From an uncultured Armatimonadota bacterium (GTDB lineage: Bacteria > Armatimonadota > Fimbriimonadia > Fimbriimonadales > Fimbriimonadaceae), in contig CAMLEL010000089.1 in NCBI GenBank assembly GCA_946478935.1, forward strand, positions 1 to 8,221: a stretch of 8,221 bases of DNA, in the 5' to 3' direction. The position numbers and the translations under genes are program-made. The notes below the pieces were generated by a model that was not told the origin of the DNA, searched no databases, and saw nothing but the letters and a program-made list of their open reading frames with translations. This document shows positions 6,741 through 8,221 of this stretch, in pieces (within the stretch, counting starts at the first letter, position 1; every line of letters starts with the position of its first letter).

Positions 6741-8221
6741 CCTGAACCAGGCAGGTCAAGGTCCGCTCTTCAGGGAGTTGGCATTCTGTTTCCGAACATG
6801 CCTGCCATCGCACGGTGATCTCCAAATCTTGTGCTCCAATCCCTGGTGGCAGTTCCACTGCAAACGGAATATGCACCAGTCCTTCATAACGGTCGCCCTC
6901 CGCATCCGGAAAGTGAACTTTGGCCAATAACGGCTGGGTGCTGACCGACGTTGGGACGAGCCAGTTCGCCGGTGGATGGCTCGAATTGATATGCAACTCT
7001 GCCGGCACCTGGATCTCGATGGTCCCTTCCGCCGTCCCATTGAGCGCCATCAATCGATCCTCGAGCAGCCGAACGGAAACCTGCCGGCTCACAGCATCGA
7101 CTTCAGGTTCCGACATTTGGTGGCTCGTCAGCAATTCCAGCAGTGCGAGATGAAGAGATTCCGTCGCCAACGGCGCCCTCTCCATCCAGCCCGAGAATGA
7201 CCGCACCGTCTGCCACGCTTTTTCCGAGTCCCCCAATTCCATCAAGCACTTGGCCGCAACTGCGTTCGCTGATGGCAAGGGTTGATCGAAGGCTGGCTTG
7301 CTCCGGCCGAACAAGCTTTCGTGAGCATCCGAAGTATCGAAGAAGCCACGGTCTGATCCAAATCGCTCGACCATCTGCTGAGCCAAGCGCTTGGCATCGT
7401 CGAAAATGTCCCCGGGGTCGCGACCATCGCTCGCCGCTCCGCTTTCCACAAAGAGCGCCTTCACGCTTGCCAGCGCAGTGAGCCCGTAAACGAAGTACGC
7501 GTAGTCTTCAAGATAGCCTTCGCCGGACGGACCAGCCTTGGATATCTGGCGAGGCAGCCTCCCGTGGGACCGTTCAGCAGCAAGAATGGCTTCGGCGGCC
7601 CGCTCCGCCATGCCGATTTCCGCCGCCTCGCAAAGCGCGGCGATCATCAAACCGTTCCAGCCAACAAGCGCCTTGTCATCCAATGCCGGTTTCACGCGTT
7701 TGCCGCGAACGTCTCGCAGCTGGCTGAGTTCTGCATCCAGAGGCTCTTCCAGAATCTCGAGCAAATGTGGAACGTTCGCTCCGGTCGGCTCTCCACTTGC
7801 CTCGTCGCGAAAGTTGCCTTGCGGGTGGAACTGATAGGCTGCCGCAAAATGCTCCGCCCGCTTGCCTAACGCGGCATCGAGTTCTGCCCGGGTCCAGACA
7901 TAGAACTTCCCTTCTTCCCCTTCACTATCCGCATCCTGGGCGGAATAGAACAGACCCTCACCAGAGGTCATCTCACCTTTGAGCCAGCCTACAATTCCGT
8001 CGACGGCTTGGCTGAAGAGCTGCTCCAACTCCGGCAGGTGCTCATGGCACAGAGCCGCCGCCCGAGCGTAGTTTCCGAGCAGCAAGGCATTGTCATAGAG
8101 CATCTTCTCGAAGTGTGGAAGCAACCATCGTTCGTCCGTCGAATAGCGATGAAATCCGCCCCCGACATGATCTCGGATCCCTCCGAGCGCCATTTTCTCC
8201 AGCGTGAAGAGGGCCATATCG
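6733..8221 (-). CDS. YyaL-type DUF255 protein with C-terminal DsbD-like domain (5' partial)
   Basis: The frame runs to the right edge (a GAT codon precedes the ATG at 8217), so the N-terminal thioredoxin-like DUF255 domain and true start are missing. What remains, about 495 residues, begins inside the (alpha/alpha)6-barrel-like region of the YyaL/SPATA20 family. Numbering from the ATG at 8217, conserved blocks are GGIRDHVGGGFHRYSTD (12-28), WLLPHFEKMLYDNA (31-44), YSAQDADSEGEEGKFYVWT (91-109), DDKALVGWNGLMI (180-192) and YLEDYAYF (235-242). Residues from about 405 to the end (roughly 7005 to 6736) look like a different module: LHINSSHPPANWLVPTSV, then VRWQACSETECQLPEER with cysteines 474 and 479. 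This resembles the N-terminal domain of DsbD, including its QAC-x(4)-C-x-P-P pattern. The biochemical role of the family is not firmly known; the fusion suggests thiol-disulfide chemistry. The TAA at 6733-6735 lies inside the transporter gene. Confidence 0.9.
   Translation of the reverse strand, partial: DMALFTLEKMALGGIRDHVGGGFHRYSTDERWLLPHFEKMLYDNALLLGNYARAAALCHEHLPELEQLFSQAVDGIVGWLKGEMTSGEGLFYSAQDADSEGEEGKFYVWTRAELDAALGKRAEHFAAAYQFHPQGNFRDEASGEPTGANVPHLLEILEEPLDAELSQLRDVRGKRVKPALDDKALVGWNGLMIAALCEAAEIGMAERAAEAILAAERSHGRLPRQISKAGPSGEGYLEDYAYFVYGLTALASVKALFVESGAASDGRDPGDIFDDAKRLAQQMVERFGSDRGFFDTSDAHESLFGRSKPAFDQPLPSANAVAAKCLMELGDSEKAWQTVRSFSGWMERAPLATESLHLALLELLTSHQMSEPEVDAVSRQVSVRLLEDRLMALNGTAEGTIEIQVPAELHINSSHPPANWLVPTSVSTQPLLAKVHFPDAEGDRYEGLVHIPFAVELPPGIGAQDLEITVRWQACSETECQLPEERTLTCLVQAT

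Noticed and set aside
6740..6752. Rho-independent terminator at the convergent junction
   Set aside because: The stem is only five base pairs with a three-base loop, and no T-run follows on either strand.
1..8221. Defence island, CRISPR array, insertion sequence or prophage
   Set aside because: No regularly spaced repeats, transposase or integrase motifs, terminal inverted repeats or phage genes were seen; every long gene belongs to a common chromosomal family or a conserved-looking membrane protein.

Overview
The window looks like ordinary bacterial chromosome. It is densely coding, with a GC content that looks to be in the mid-50s percent by eye, single-copy housekeeping and accessory genes, short or negative gene gaps, and no rRNA, tRNA, CRISPR or mobile element that I can see. 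Two genes point to an envelope with exported and lipid-anchored proteins: a lipobox protein and a protein with a DsbD-type C-terminal domain. Protein flavour and start-site structure remind me of Armatimonadota (Fimbriimonas-like) or a similar deep-branching Gram-negative-type lineage, but this is a weak impression.

Layout, left to right. The 3' end of mfd (transcription-repair coupling factor) enters from the left edge and ends at 530. A small four-helix membrane protein of unknown function follows (562-1035). A good sigma70-like promoter (TTGCGA, 17 bases, TATAAT; 1044-1072) sits only about a dozen bases before a small lipoprotein gene (1085-1414). That gene is followed at once by a YgiC/YjfC-type glutathionylspermidine-synthase-like ATP-grasp ligase (1418-2572) and a seven-repeat PQQ-type beta-propeller protein (2605-3624). 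A second transcription unit probably begins at 3650 with a YegS/DagK-type lipid kinase. It continues with a MobA-like nucleotidyltransferase (4543-5331) and a 12-helix MFS transporter (5328-6740) whose start overlaps the previous stop as ATGA. On the minus strand, a YyaL-type (DUF255) protein enters from the right edge and ends at 6733, so its 3' end overlaps the transporter's by 8 bases.

How the genes may work together. The lipoprotein-ligase pair matches the ygiB-ygiC pairing known from E. coli, and the short lipoprotein keeps the family's glycine-rich tail ending in Gly-Gly. Glutathionylspermidine synthase joins an amine to a C-terminal glycine carboxylate, so this tail could be the ligase's substrate; that is the most interesting idea in the window. 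The lipid kinase, nucleotidyltransferase and transporter form a tight cluster, but their joint pathway cannot be read from sequence. At least two starts (1085 and 3650) lie so close to a -10-like element that their mRNAs would have almost no leader.
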